In this document: positions 36,746-44,779 of the stretch, one piece after another | Position numbering within the stretch: position 1 is the stretch's first letter | How the letters are laid out: each line of letters opens with the position of its first letter | The notes under the pieces: generated by a model | Seen by the model: the letters and a program-made list of their open reading frames with translations, nothing else | Told to the model about the DNA's origin: nothing | Database searches by the model: none | NCBI GenBank assembly: GCA_035602605.1 | Contig: DATNLZ010000051.1 | Span: 1 to 64,000 of the forward strand | Length of the DNA stretch: 64,000 nucleotides | Direction of reading: 5' to 3' | From: DASQHY01 sp035602605 | Lineage (GTDB): Bacteria > Acidobacteriota > Terriglobia > Acidiferrales > UBA7541 | Made by a program: the position numbers and the translations under genes

Positions 36746-37636
36746 ATGAAGCGACGAGAATTCATTTCCCGGTCAGCGTATGGAGCCGCAGGGGCTTGGC
36801 TGGGCGCAAAGACATTTCCTATTCGCGCGGTGAACTTGCCAAACTTGCGGAGCTTACCGCCCTTGCCGCGCAAGTTCACCGCCGCGGACACCGTCGAGAT
36901 TGGCAAGACCGGTATCAAGACCAGCCGTCTAGCGATGGGTACCGGGACAGTGGGCTCTGGACACCATTCGCACCAAACCGCGCTGGGCATCGCCGGGCTT
37001 TCCGCGCTTCTCCTAAATGGATATGAGCACGGTTTGCGTTTCTTTGACGCTGCGGATTCTTACGGAAGCCACCCACACGTGGCCGAGGCGCTGAAGCACG
37101 TTCCACGCGATAAAGTGACTGTGCTGACCAAAACGTGGGCGCGCGATGCGGCGTCTGCGCGGGCCGACTTGGACAGGTTCCGCAAGGAATTGGGCACCGA
37201 TTATCTCGATATCTGCCTGATGCATTGCGTTACCGAGGGAGATTGGACCCAGCGTTACAGCGGCGTGATGGACGTTTTGTCGGAGGCCAAAGAAAAAGGA
37301 GTTATCCGCACACATGGCTGTTCGTGCCACTCGATTGACGCACTGCGAGCCGCGGCGAAATCCCCGTGGGTACAAGTCGATCTAGTGCGCATCAATCCGA
37401 TTGGGGCGTACACCGATGCCGATCCGGAAACTGTAGTGAGCGTGATACGAGAAATGAAAGCGGCGGGAAAAGGAATTGTGGGAATGAAAATTTTGGGCCA
37501 AGGGAAGATGCGCACGCAGCAAGATGACGCGCTGAAGTACGCGCTGTCGTTGGGACTCCTGGACGCGTTCACGATCGGCGCGGAAAGCAAAGCCGAGCAA
37601 GAAGATTTGATACAGCGCATCGGAGCGGCCGCCTAA
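36746..37636 (+). CDS. Exported aldo/keto reductase-family protein
   Basis: The 296-aa protein has a Tat-type leader (MKRREFISRSAYGAAGAWLGA) and an AKR barrel. The catalytic tetrad is visible as D and Y in FFDAADSYG, K in VLTKTW and H in CLMHCVTEG. The C-terminal part of the barrel is shorter than in classical AKRs, so NADPH binding may be altered; it resembles the exported oxidoreductases common in Acidobacteriota and Planctomycetes. GAGGAGGAG precedes ATG 36746. Its stop overlaps that of the convergent DUF711 gene by 4 bp. Confidence 0.82.
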   Translation: MKRREFISRSAYGAAGAWLGAKTFPIRAVNLPNLRSLPPLPRKFTAADTVEIGKTGIKTSRLAMGTGTVGSGHHSHQTALGIAGLSALLLNGYEHGLRFFDAADSYGSHPHVAEALKHVPRDKVTVLTKTWARDAASARADLDRFRKELGTDYLDICLMHCVTEGDWTQRYSGVMDVLSEAKEKGVIRTHGCSCHSIDALRAAAKSPWVQVDLVRINPIGAYTDADPETVVSVIREMKAAGKGIVGMKILGQGKMRTQQDDALKYALSLGLLDAFTIGAESKAEQEDLIQRIGAAA

Positions 37637-39000
37637 GGCTGGCGCGGAGAGTTGGCCAGGGCGCCACTGGATAAAGGCTGAATGATTGCGTTTACGAGGA
37701 AAGGGTCGGCGAACTCGGTGCGGTCGCCGGCTTTTTTCCCCGCTACCGGCAGCAGTCGCGCGGAAAGCGGCTTGTGCCATTTGACGGCGAGGCTGGCGAC
37801 GTCACCAATGATGAGTGCGAGGCGGTTTTCGCTGGTGTCGCCGGGAAGCGGCACGACATCGAGGCCGGTGCCGCAGACCGCGGAGTAGGCGAGAAGCGCG
37901 TCAAGCGAGAATGAACCTTCGCTCCAACGCTGGGCGAGGCGCTCGTCTTCGAGCACCGGAAGCATCAAGCCGGAATAACCGGCGTGCTTGACGGCGACGC
38001 TTTTGAGAACTTCAGTGATGAGTGCGGCGGCGGTAAGAGTGCCGCTGGCACCGACAGACTGCTTGGTTAAATCTTCAATCGCGGCGCCGATGGAAACGTC
38101 GCGCAACGGAGCGGGCGAAAGATCGATCCCCACATAGGCCCAGCCGGTGTCTTGGTCGATGCGATTGGCATGGCGCTCAATTTCGGCGGCGTGCAAATTC
38201 AAGGCATCGGAAAGAGCGCGCTTGGCCGCTTCAGGATTGGGTGCAGCGCGGAATGCGGCCTCAACCACGTTCGCCGATTGTAGGGCCACGGCAAACTGGT
38301 GGCCGAATCCGGTGTGATACGACCCCGGATAAAACGGCGTAAGCGTGGGCACCATGGCCATCGCTGAAAAACGGAAGTTGCCCTGGCTGTGCTCGGTGTT
38401 TTCCTCAAGAAATTTCATCAGGCGCGCGGCGGCGCCGATTGCTTTCCAGTGGATTCCGTCTTCTCCGGCTACGACGACGCTGCCGTTGAGGATTTTCGTT
38501 TTGCTGAGAATTTCACCGAGAAGCTGAACCTGCAGCGGGTCATCATCGTCCTTGAGCATGGCCGGGCCGATGGAGGCGTCGAAATTTTCTTTGCCAGCCA
38601 GGGCATCGTAGTCGCGGAAGAAGGCCAGGACCTCTTCGGGCTTCAGGCCTTTTGTGTATTCCGGAAAAGGCTGTGTGGATATGCGGATGGTTTGTACTTC
38701 GTAGCCGCGTGACTCGTAAACTGTCTTTGCGTACTTCAGCATTTTGACGGCGTCGGCGATTTGCGTTTGGTATGTGGCGTGATCAAGACGGACGAAGGCG
38801 GTAATTGCACGAACCTTGGGTTTGGCAGTGACGTTGCCGTCAGCCGGTCGCGATTCTGCCGTACCTGGAGTCGAGCCCTGAGTCGAAGCGCTCGACGGGA
38901 CGGGCATACACATCATAGCGGCGGTCGCGAGAACACCGAGAAAAGAACGAGCAGATTGCGGGCGCATGAAAGACGGCGTCATTTTTAAACCAGGAATCAT
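37633..39000 (-). CDS. DUF711 (UPF0210) family protein with a signal peptide
   Basis: The 455-aa product carries an N-terminal export signal (SARSFLGVLATAAMMCMPVPSSAS) in front of a DUF711/UPF0210 body. Recognisable family blocks are GIDLSPAPLRDVSIG, GYSGLMLPVLEDERLAQRW, YSAVCGTGLDVVPLPGDTS and SARLLPVAGKKAGDRTEF. DUF711 proteins are normally cytoplasmic, related to the anaerobic ribonucleotide reductase/pyruvate-formate-lyase fold, and of unknown function. The exported form is unusual. GGAGG precedes ATG 39000. The C-terminus overlaps the convergent AKR gene. Confidence 0.8.
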   Translation of the reverse strand: MIPGLKMTPSFMRPQSARSFLGVLATAAMMCMPVPSSASTQGSTPGTAESRPADGNVTAKPKVRAITAFVRLDHATYQTQIADAVKMLKYAKTVYESRGYEVQTIRISTQPFPEYTKGLKPEEVLAFFRDYDALAGKENFDASIGPAMLKDDDDPLQVQLLGEILSKTKILNGSVVVAGEDGIHWKAIGAAARLMKFLEENTEHSQGNFRFSAMAMVPTLTPFYPGSYHTGFGHQFAVALQSANVVEAAFRAAPNPEAAKRALSDALNLHAAEIERHANRIDQDTGWAYVGIDLSPAPLRDVSIGAAIEDLTKQSVGASGTLTAAALITEVLKSVAVKHAGYSGLMLPVLEDERLAQRWSEGSFSLDALLAYSAVCGTGLDVVPLPGDTSENRLALIIGDVASLAVKWHKPLSARLLPVAGKKAGDRTEFADPFLVNAIIQPLSSGALANSPRQP

Positions 39001-39063
39001 CCCAGGTCCTCCAGAGCTAGAAAACTTCGCTAAAAGTTGTCGTGGCCATCGCTTGGTGTGTCT

Positions 39064-40236
39064 TCAATAATACGCGGGAATGCCCGTGATGCGTTCGCCG
39101 ATCACCAGACGATGAATGTCATGCGTGCCTTCGTAGGTGTAGACGGATTCGAGATTGTTCATGTGGCGCATGATGCAGTAATCGTCAACGATACCGTTGG
39201 CACCGAGGATTTCGCGAGCTTTGCGTGCCGTCTCGAGGGCCATCCACACGTTATTCATCTTCAGCATGGAGATGTGCGTGTGGTCAACCTTGGTGGCGTC
39301 CTTTAACTTGCCGACGTGGAGCGCGAGCAATTGCGCCTTGGTGATTTCAGTGATCATGAAGACCAGCTTATCCTGTACCAGCTGATGCGAGGCGATGGGC
39401 TTATTGGCAAACTGTTTGCGAGTTTTTGAGTATTGCAAAGCCGTGTCGTAGCACGCCATTGCTGCGCCAATAGCTCCCCACCCAATGCCGTAGCGCGCCT
39501 GGTTCAAGCAGCCGAGCGGCCCCTTTAGCCCCTCGACATTGGGAAGAAGGTTTTTGGCGGGGATTTCGCAGTCGGTCATGGACAGGCCTGATGTAATGGA
39601 AGCACGCAGGGACCATTTTCCGTGAACGTCGAAAGCCTTGAAGCCTTTGGTCCCCTTCTCGACGAGGAAGCCGCGAATTTTTTCCTCTTCGCACTTGGCC
39701 CAAATGACCGCGACGTCCGCGATGGAACCACTGGTGATCCACATTTTCTCGCCGTTCAGCACATAACGGTCGCCGCGCTTGACGGCGCGCGTGAGCATTC
39801 CGCCAGGATTGGAGCCGAACTGCGGTTCGGTAAGCCCGAAGCAGCCGATGGCTTTGCCCTGCTGTAAAAGGGGAAGCCACTTTTGCTTTTGAGCATCGCT
39901 GCCGTAGGCGTAGATGGGATACATCACCAGGGCGCTCTGGACGGAAACGAAACTGCGGATGCCGGAATCGCCGCGTTCAAGCTCCTGCATCACGAGCCCG
40001 TAGGCCACGTTGGACATTCCGGCGCAACCGTAGCCGCTGAGGCTGGCTCCAAAGAAGCCGAGCTCGCCCAGTTGCGGAACTAAGTGCGCTGGAAATGTCG
40101 CTTCGCGGTTGTGCTTCTCGATGATCGGAAGGACCTCCCGGTCAATAAACTGGCGCGCAGTCTGACGAACGAGCTTTTCTTCGTCATTCAGGAGAGAGTC
40201 GAAGTCGATGAAGTCCACTCCTGGAAAACTGGGCAT
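39064..40236 (-). CDS. gcdH: Acyl-CoA dehydrogenase, probably glutaryl-CoA dehydrogenase
   Basis: The 390-aa FAD enzyme has the blocks SVQSALVMYPIYAYGS, GCFGLTEPQFGSNPGGM (flavin and substrate loop), WITSGSIADVAVIWAK, GCLNQARYGIGWGA and YEGTHDIHRLVIGRxITG-type end (TYEGTHDIH with the catalytic Glu). The residue context SGIRSFVSVQS preserves the arginine that binds the glutaryl gamma-carboxylate in GCDH. It would convert glutaryl-CoA to crotonyl-CoA in lysine/tryptophan or aromatic degradation. AGGAGAG precedes ATG 40236. No pathway neighbours are adjacent. A generic short-chain acyl-CoA dehydrogenase is the alternative. Confidence 0.82.
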   Translation of the reverse strand: MPSFPGVDFIDFDSLLNDEEKLVRQTARQFIDREVLPIIEKHNREATFPAHLVPQLGELGFFGASLSGYGCAGMSNVAYGLVMQELERGDSGIRSFVSVQSALVMYPIYAYGSDAQKQKWLPLLQQGKAIGCFGLTEPQFGSNPGGMLTRAVKRGDRYVLNGEKMWITSGSIADVAVIWAKCEEEKIRGFLVEKGTKGFKAFDVHGKWSLRASITSGLSMTDCEIPAKNLLPNVEGLKGPLGCLNQARYGIGWGAIGAAMACYDTALQYSKTRKQFANKPIASHQLVQDKLVFMITEITKAQLLALHVGKLKDATKVDHTHISMLKMNNVWMALETARKAREILGANGIVDDYCIMRHMNNLESVYTYEGTHDIHRLVIGERITGIPAYY

Positions 40237-40505
40237 GAACTCTCCTAGATTTCACAATTAGATGATTTGGAGCTCGGCAATCCACCGCTGGCCGAAATTG
40301 CTGCGGCGGCATCACAACAACACTCCTACACAGATTGGAGCGAATCGCGCATTTTAGCAAGGCGGTTCAGCTATCAGCAAGAACGACCGGTGGACACGAC
40401 GAATACCTAGGCGGAAGCGGTGGCGCGACTGGTGTAAGTTGCGGCGCAGCAAATTGAACTTCGTTGTGGACATCGGCGATGGAGTATGTAAGATAGGTGG
40501 CGCTC

Positions 40506-40628
40506 ATGAGTCCTAGCTTCAACCCGTATCACACCCTGGGGCGCGTCCATATCTGGCGCGTCAACGTTAACGCTCGATTTACGGGCGTACAGTATTTTTA
40601 TTTTAGCCGCGCGGTGGTGGGCGGCTAG
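40506..40628 (+). CDS. Leader peptide of the aroF-pheA attenuator (40 aa)
   Basis: A 40-codon frame starts at ATG 40506 with AGGTGG 5 nt upstream and stops at TAG 40626-40628. Eight of its 40 residues are aromatic, including the uninterrupted run Tyr-Phe-Tyr-Phe (TAT TTT TAT TTT, 40593-40604), and it ends SRAVVGG. The run lies immediately before the first arm of a hairpin series that ends in a terminator 16 nt before the aroF ATG. This is the layout of amino-acid-responsive leader peptides: stalling at Tyr/Phe codons would uncover the antiterminator. The gene is too short for usual callers. The function is inferred from architecture. Confidence 0.8.
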   Translation: MSPSFNPYHTLGRVHIWRVNVNARFTGVQYFYFSRAVVGG

Positions 40629-40690
40629 AGAAAATCCGCAACCTGGAATTCTCAGCCCACTCCCAAAGCGGAGCGGGCTTTTTGTTTTTA
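40605..40690 (+). promoter_or_regulatory. Transcription attenuator with mutually exclusive hairpins
   Basis: Four segments are visible. Segment 1, AGCCGC (40605-40610), pairs with segment 2, GCGGCT (40621-40626). A segment-2 sequence GTGGGC (40617-40622) can instead pair with segment 3, GCCCAC (40655-40660). Segment 3 is also the left arm of the terminator. A ribosome stalled on the Tyr/Phe codons at 40593-40604 would cover segment 1, favour 2:3 pairing and allow read-through. A ribosome reaching the stop at 40626 would block segment 2 and let the terminator form. Pairing was read by eye, not computed. Confidence 0.75.
40654..40690 (+). terminator. Rho-independent terminator in the aroF leader
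   Basis: AGCCCACTCC (40654-40663) pairs with GGAGCGGGCT (40670-40679), ten positions with one A-C mismatch and a 6-base loop, followed by a T-rich run (TTTTTTGTTTTTA). It lies between the leader-peptide stop and the aroF ribosome-binding site (GGGGAGG), so it must be bypassed for aroF-pheA expression. Confidence 0.85.
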
Positions 40691-40706
40691 GGGGAGGAAG
40701 ACAGCG

Positions 40707-41762
40707 ATGATTGTGGGAATGAATGCGACAGCCAGCCGCGAGCAAATCGAACACGTTTGCCGCCGAATCGAAGGATTGGGATTGCAGCCCAGCGTGATTC
40801 AATTCGAGCCGCCGGTTACGATCGGAGCGATTGGCCGGGTCGACTATCAGACGCACCAATCGATTCTGGAAAGCTTACCTGGCGTGGAAAGCGTCGTCGC
40901 GATTTCAGAGCCCTATAAACTGGTGAGCCGCACATTGCGCAAGCAGCTATCGGTGGTGCGGCTGGGCGAGGGTCTAGCCATCGGCAGGGGAAATTTCGTG
41001 ATGATGGCCGGACCCTGCGCGGTGGAATCGGAAGAGCAAATACTGCGAATTGCGCGAAGCGTGCAGCGAGCAGGAGCACGCATTCTTCGCGGTGGTGCCT
41101 ACAAACCGCGCAGCTCACCTTACACCTTTCAAGGGCTGGGCAAAGAGGGCCTTCGCTTGCTAGAACTTGCGCGCCAGGAAACGGGATTGAAAATTGTAAC
41201 GGAAGTGATGTCAACCGAGCACTTGGACGCGGTGTGTGACACCGCCGATATTCTGCAAATCGGCGCACGCAACATGCAGAATTATTTTCTACTGCAATGC
41301 GTGGGCCGGGCTCGCAAGCCGGTGCTGCTGAAGCGCGGGATGTCGGCAACGCTCGAAGAGCTACTGCTGGCCGCGGAATACATTGCCGCCGAGGGAACTA
41401 TCGACATCCTGCTGTGCGAGCGAGGCATACGCACATTCGAAACGCATACGCGGAACACGCTTGATTTGGGAGGCGTAGCGCGGCTTCGTGAAATGACGCA
41501 CCTGCCTATCGTCGTGGATCCCAGCCAGGCGAGCGGGCGCAGGTCGCTGGTGCCGCCGCTAGCGCGAGCTGCCGTCGCCGCGGGTGCTGACGGGCTAATC
41601 ATCGAGGTGCATCACACGCCCGAGCGCGCACTCTCCGATGGCGCGCAATCGCTCACACTGGAACAATTCGAGCAACTGATGAAGTCGCTGGGACCCTATC
41701 TCGCTGCCGAAAACAAAACCATGGACTCGCCAGTCGCGGTCGGTGTTGGAAGCCAACCATGA
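40707..41762 (+). CDS. aroF: 3-deoxy-7-phosphoheptulonate (DAHP) synthase, type I-beta
   Basis: The 351-aa enzyme condenses phosphoenolpyruvate and erythrose 4-phosphate in the first shikimate-pathway step. A short N-terminal ferredoxin-like regulatory domain (about 1-70) precedes the barrel. Conserved blocks are MMAGPCAVES, RGGAYKPRSSPYTFQGLG, QIGARNMQN, LLKRGM, LLCERGIRTFE and VVDPSQASGRR. The N-terminal domain is the type seen in Tyr/Phe-sensitive I-beta enzymes. GGGGAGG precedes ATG 40707. The stop overlaps the pheA start (ATGA). Expression is predicted to be controlled by the Tyr/Phe attenuator directly upstream. This should be the operon's committed step. Confidence 0.95.
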   Translation: MIVGMNATASREQIEHVCRRIEGLGLQPSVIQFEPPVTIGAIGRVDYQTHQSILESLPGVESVVAISEPYKLVSRTLRKQLSVVRLGEGLAIGRGNFVMMAGPCAVESEEQILRIARSVQRAGARILRGGAYKPRSSPYTFQGLGKEGLRLLELARQETGLKIVTEVMSTEHLDAVCDTADILQIGARNMQNYFLLQCVGRARKPVLLKRGMSATLEELLLAAEYIAAEGTIDILLCERGIRTFETHTRNTLDLGGVARLREMTHLPIVVDPSQASGRRSLVPPLARAAVAAGADGLIIEVHHTPERALSDGAQSLTLEQFEQLMKSLGPYLAAENKTMDSPVAVGVGSQP

Positions 41763-42592
41763 AGGGCTTTCGTGTGGCGATTCAGGGAGAACGAGGGTCG
41801 TTCAGCGAAGAAGCCGCCGGCAAAATGCTGGGGCGCCGGGCAGAAATCGTGCATTGCGCGGCATTCAGCGCAGTGTTTGATTCCGTACGGCGAAAGAAAG
41901 CAGATTGCGCGGTCGTGCCCATTGAAAACACACTGGCCGGCTCAGTGTACGAAAACTACGATCTGCTTCTGGAACATGGATTCTGGGTCGAAGCCGAATA
42001 CAATTTGCGTATCGAGCACATGCTGATCGCGCCGCGGGGCGTCAAGTTGGGCGCTATTCGCGAAGTGCATTCCCATCCGGTGGCGCTGGCACAGTGCAGG
42101 AAATTCTTCGCGCGACATAAGAACTTGCGCCCTGTGGCCGCATACGACACTGCGGGGAGCGTGAAGACCCTGGTGGAGCAGGGCCGGCGCGATGCCGCGG
42201 GCATCGCCGGACGCGCAGCTGCAGCGGCATATGGCGCGCGAATTCTGGCTCGCAATATAGAAGACGACCGCGGCAACTTTACGCGCTTTCTTCTGGTGCG
42301 CCCCGCGATGCGCAGCCGCTCCGAGGCGAATAAAACTTCGATCGTCTTCGCGACCCACAATATTCCGGGATCTTTGTTTCGGTGCCTTGCCGTATTTGCG
42401 TTGCGCGACGTGAGCTTGACGAAAATAGAGTCGCGTCCGTGGCGCGGTCGGCCGTGGGAATATCGATTCTACGTGGATTTTCTCGGTCGTCCGGATACAG
42501 CCCCCGGACAGCAGGCCCTCGGACACCTTCGAGAACTGACTTCGTTTTTGCGAGTGCTGGGCTGTTATCCTACAAGCAGGCCACAATCCTAA
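41759..42592 (+). CDS. pheA: Prephenate dehydratase with ACT regulatory domain
   Basis: The 277-aa enzyme converts prephenate to phenylpyruvate for phenylalanine synthesis. The catalytic domain (about 1-180) shows IQGERGSFSEEAAG, VPIENTLAGSVYENYDLL, EVHSHPVALAQC and the conserved NFTRFLLV. The C-terminal ACT domain (about 195-275) carries PGSLFRCLAVFALRDVSLTKIESRP, whose ESRP and G-S-L positions form the Phe-binding allosteric site. No chorismate mutase domain is fused. It is coupled to aroF by a 4-bp overlap, matching Phe as the regulatory signal for both attenuation and feedback. Confidence 0.95.
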   Translation: MKGFRVAIQGERGSFSEEAAGKMLGRRAEIVHCAAFSAVFDSVRRKKADCAVVPIENTLAGSVYENYDLLLEHGFWVEAEYNLRIEHMLIAPRGVKLGAIREVHSHPVALAQCRKFFARHKNLRPVAAYDTAGSVKTLVEQGRRDAAGIAGRAAAAAYGARILARNIEDDRGNFTRFLLVRPAMRSRSEANKTSIVFATHNIPGSLFRCLAVFALRDVSLTKIESRPWRGRPWEYRFYVDFLGRPDTAPGQQALGHLRELTSFLRVLGCYPTSRPQS

Positions 42593-42607
42593 AGTAGGGA
42601 GTATCGA

Positions 42608-43327
42608 GTGGGTGCGCGCAAAGCAAGAGGAAAGCCTCGTCCGGAAATTTTGATCTTTGATGTCGATGGCGTGCTCATCGAGGTCAGTGGCTCGTTTCAT
42701 CAGTCGATTATCGACACGGTTCACCACTTTACCGGGTGTCGCGTCACGCCCGCGGAAATTCATCAATGGAAAAATCGCTCGGGATATAACGACGACTGGA
42801 GGCTTTCGACGGACTGGATCGCATCACTCGGGGGAAACGTCACTTACCAGGAGGTGAAGACACAGTTTCAGAATGTTTACTGGGGCATAAATGGAAAAGG
42901 CAATGTCCGCCATGAGCGCTGGCTGGTTACCGCTGGGCAAGTTGCTCGGTGGGCGAAACAATTCGAGCTGGCAATTTTTACCGGCCGGTCAAAGCAGGAG
43001 TTGAGTTATACGCTTAAAGGCTCACGGGTGCGAGAGCACTTCCGGAGAGTTGTTACGATGGAAGACGTCGCGCGACTTAAACCTGCGCCAGACGGGCTGT
43101 ACAAAATCTTAAGTGGCCGCGATCCGGGCACGGCTCTCTATCTAGGAGACAGCATTGATGACGCCCTGGCCGCACGCGACGCGCGCGTGCCGTTCCTCGG
43201 TGTACTGCCTCTCCGCAGTCAGGCTCGGCGCGCGCGCGCCGCAAGCCTGCACGGGTTGGGCGCCCTTCACATTTTGAGCAGCGTTCGGGAATTGGATATT
43301 TGGCTCAAGCGTTTCAGTGAAGACTAG
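42608..43327 (+). CDS. HAD-family phosphatase (subfamily IA)
   Basis: The 239-aa HAD hydrolase has motif I DVDGVLIE (D first nucleophile), motif II-type TGRSKQEL, a lysine in RLKPAPDGL and motif III/IV GDSIDDALAARDA. It resembles the bacterial HAD-IA hypothetical phosphatases often adjacent to aromatic/histidine biosynthesis genes. GTG 42608 begins 15 nt after pheA, with AGGGAG at the usual distance, so it is the third gene of the attenuated operon. Its substrate is unknown; a phosphorylated biosynthetic or damaged metabolite is inferred. Confidence 0.82.
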   Translation: MGARKARGKPRPEILIFDVDGVLIEVSGSFHQSIIDTVHHFTGCRVTPAEIHQWKNRSGYNDDWRLSTDWIASLGGNVTYQEVKTQFQNVYWGINGKGNVRHERWLVTAGQVARWAKQFELAIFTGRSKQELSYTLKGSRVREHFRRVVTMEDVARLKPAPDGLYKILSGRDPGTALYLGDSIDDALAARDARVPFLGVLPLRSQARRARAASLHGLGALHILSSVRELDIWLKRFSED

Positions 43328-43867
43328 CGGCTGCAACCGAATGCCATGCCAAATCGCTAAAGGAGAGCGTGTTAATACCTCAGTGCGAAATCGCTCGCCC
43401 CCTGTGGAAAGCCGTATCCATTTGGAATTGTGGGAGTAACAAACATTTCTTTGAACCGGGAACATAGAATTGTCTTCCCCTGCGGGCTGTGCCAAGTTCG
43501 AGTCGATCTACGCAGCCTTCCACTTGTTCCCCCGAATCTGTTCGATGATGCGCATGCGGTGTAAGAGAGTACCGGGTGCGCGCATTTCCCGCAATCCGTA
43601 TTCCGCGCCTGCCAACGGTGGATCGCTTTTCCAATACAGTTTCTGTCCTGGTCAACACCACTGCCCCTTGATTGTCCGCGGCCAGAGCGCATTGTACGCG
43701 TCCATCCCTGCTGCGATGGGATGCGCACTGGACTTTTGAGAAATCCTAATCCAAAGAAACCGCCCACAAAATCAAAACTGGATCACTATCAATGCCGATC
43801 AACACCGGCGTTTTCTTGACAGAAATTTTCAGTGAGCCTAGAATCAATGGTTTGTCGTTGGTGCTAG
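43328..43867. other. Gene-poor 540-bp stretch
   Basis: Several frames are open (43372-43767 on minus, 43470-43739 on plus), but their residues are Arg/Ser/Cys-rich and carry no family-like blocks. A short plus-strand string (LIVRGQSALYASIPAAM) faintly resembles an FRG-domain remnant but is not enough to call. No RNA gene or repeat was recognised. Confidence 0.35.
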
Positions 43868-44242
43868 ATGACTGACAGTGGGGCAAGCGTGGATAAAAAG
43901 CGAACAGAATATTACAAAAAGAAACTCAGTGCCCGGCGCGAAGAGCTTTTGCGGAACATTGCGCGGACCGAGGAAGAAGGCCGCCAGGCCGACGATGATC
44001 CAACAGTCGATCTAGCGGATAAAGCCGCCAATTCCTACACCAAAGAATTTCTGTTCGGCCAGACAAACACGGATCGCACGATTCTCCAACTGATTGACGA
44101 GGCCTTGCGGCGGATTCAGACAGACGAGTTCGGACAGTGCGTGAATTGTCATGAAGAGGTAAACCAAAAACGCCTCGAAGCAGTTCCTTGGACGCGGCAC
44201 TGCATTTCCTGCCAGGAAAAGCACGAGCAGGGCCTACTGTAA
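43868..44242 (+). CDS. TraR/DksA-type zinc-finger protein
   Basis: The 124-aa protein has an N-terminal coiled-coil (YYKKKLSARREELLRNIARTEEE), the acidic turn DDDPTVDLADKAANSY that contacts the RNA polymerase secondary channel in DksA relatives, and a C4 zinc finger CVNCHEEV...HCISCQEKHEQ. Length and order fit the DksA/TraR/YocK family. It probably modulates transcription with ppGpp. ATG 43868 and a GTG nine codons later are both possible starts; neither has a strong ribosome site. Confidence 0.85.
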   Translation: MTDSGASVDKKRTEYYKKKLSARREELLRNIARTEEEGRQADDDPTVDLADKAANSYTKEFLFGQTNTDRTILQLIDEALRRIQTDEFGQCVNCHEEVNQKRLEAVPWTRHCISCQEKHEQGLL

Positions 44243-44509
44243 AGCTCAACCCCATTCGCCTTTGATTTGCCAACAACGTTGGCTAAACTTGTGAGAGTCG
44301 TACCGTGGGGGAATGCCTTGCTTAGGTGCTCGCCCTGTCAAACTCCCGCAGAACCCAGAACCCTGCGCGTAGTCGTTCACGAAAGGCGCGAGGGCTTCGC
44401 GTCCGCTGTGTTTCGAGCGCCGCGCCGGCGATGCCAGGCGTTACGGTGAGTCGAATCCCCTTTGGGCGGCACGCCTTGAATCGACTCCCCTGGGACGGCA
44501 AAGCTTAGT

Positions 44510-44779
44510 GTGCACCAGCGGGGGGGGGCCTCCGTCCGTGGCGCTTTCGCCGCGCGTCCAGGCAGCCCGGTTGACAACCTCAGCGTCTTACTGGTAGATG
44601 ATGTAATGGCCGCTGGCGCGACGGTGGACGCGTGCGCCAGGGCAGTGCGATGCGCCCGGAGCTCCCCGGGTCGGGTGATCGCACTGGCCGTTGCTAGGGT
44701 GGCACGGAATATCCAGGTAGCCAAGGACACCGCCCCGCTGAGTGCGGGAAAGGAACCCGATGAGCTCGAATCGGCATAG
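44510..44779 (+). pseudogene. Truncated comF-like phosphoribosyltransferase
   Basis: Only the C-terminal third of a ComF/GntX protein is recognisable: SVRGAFA, then the PRPP-binding block NLSVLLVDDVMAAGATVDACARAV and the closing AVARVARN. The N-terminal zinc finger and substrate region are missing. The frame breaks just upstream next to a run of nine G (44520-44528), a likely slippage or decay site. Nothing ComF-like was found in the 270 bp before it. The remnant overlaps the HNH gene start by about 20 bp. Confidence 0.6.

Noticed and set aside
43470..43739. Possible FRG-domain fragment (VRGQSALYASIPAAM)
   Set aside because: Only a short resemblance, with no surrounding domain or start site; insufficient for a pseudogene call.
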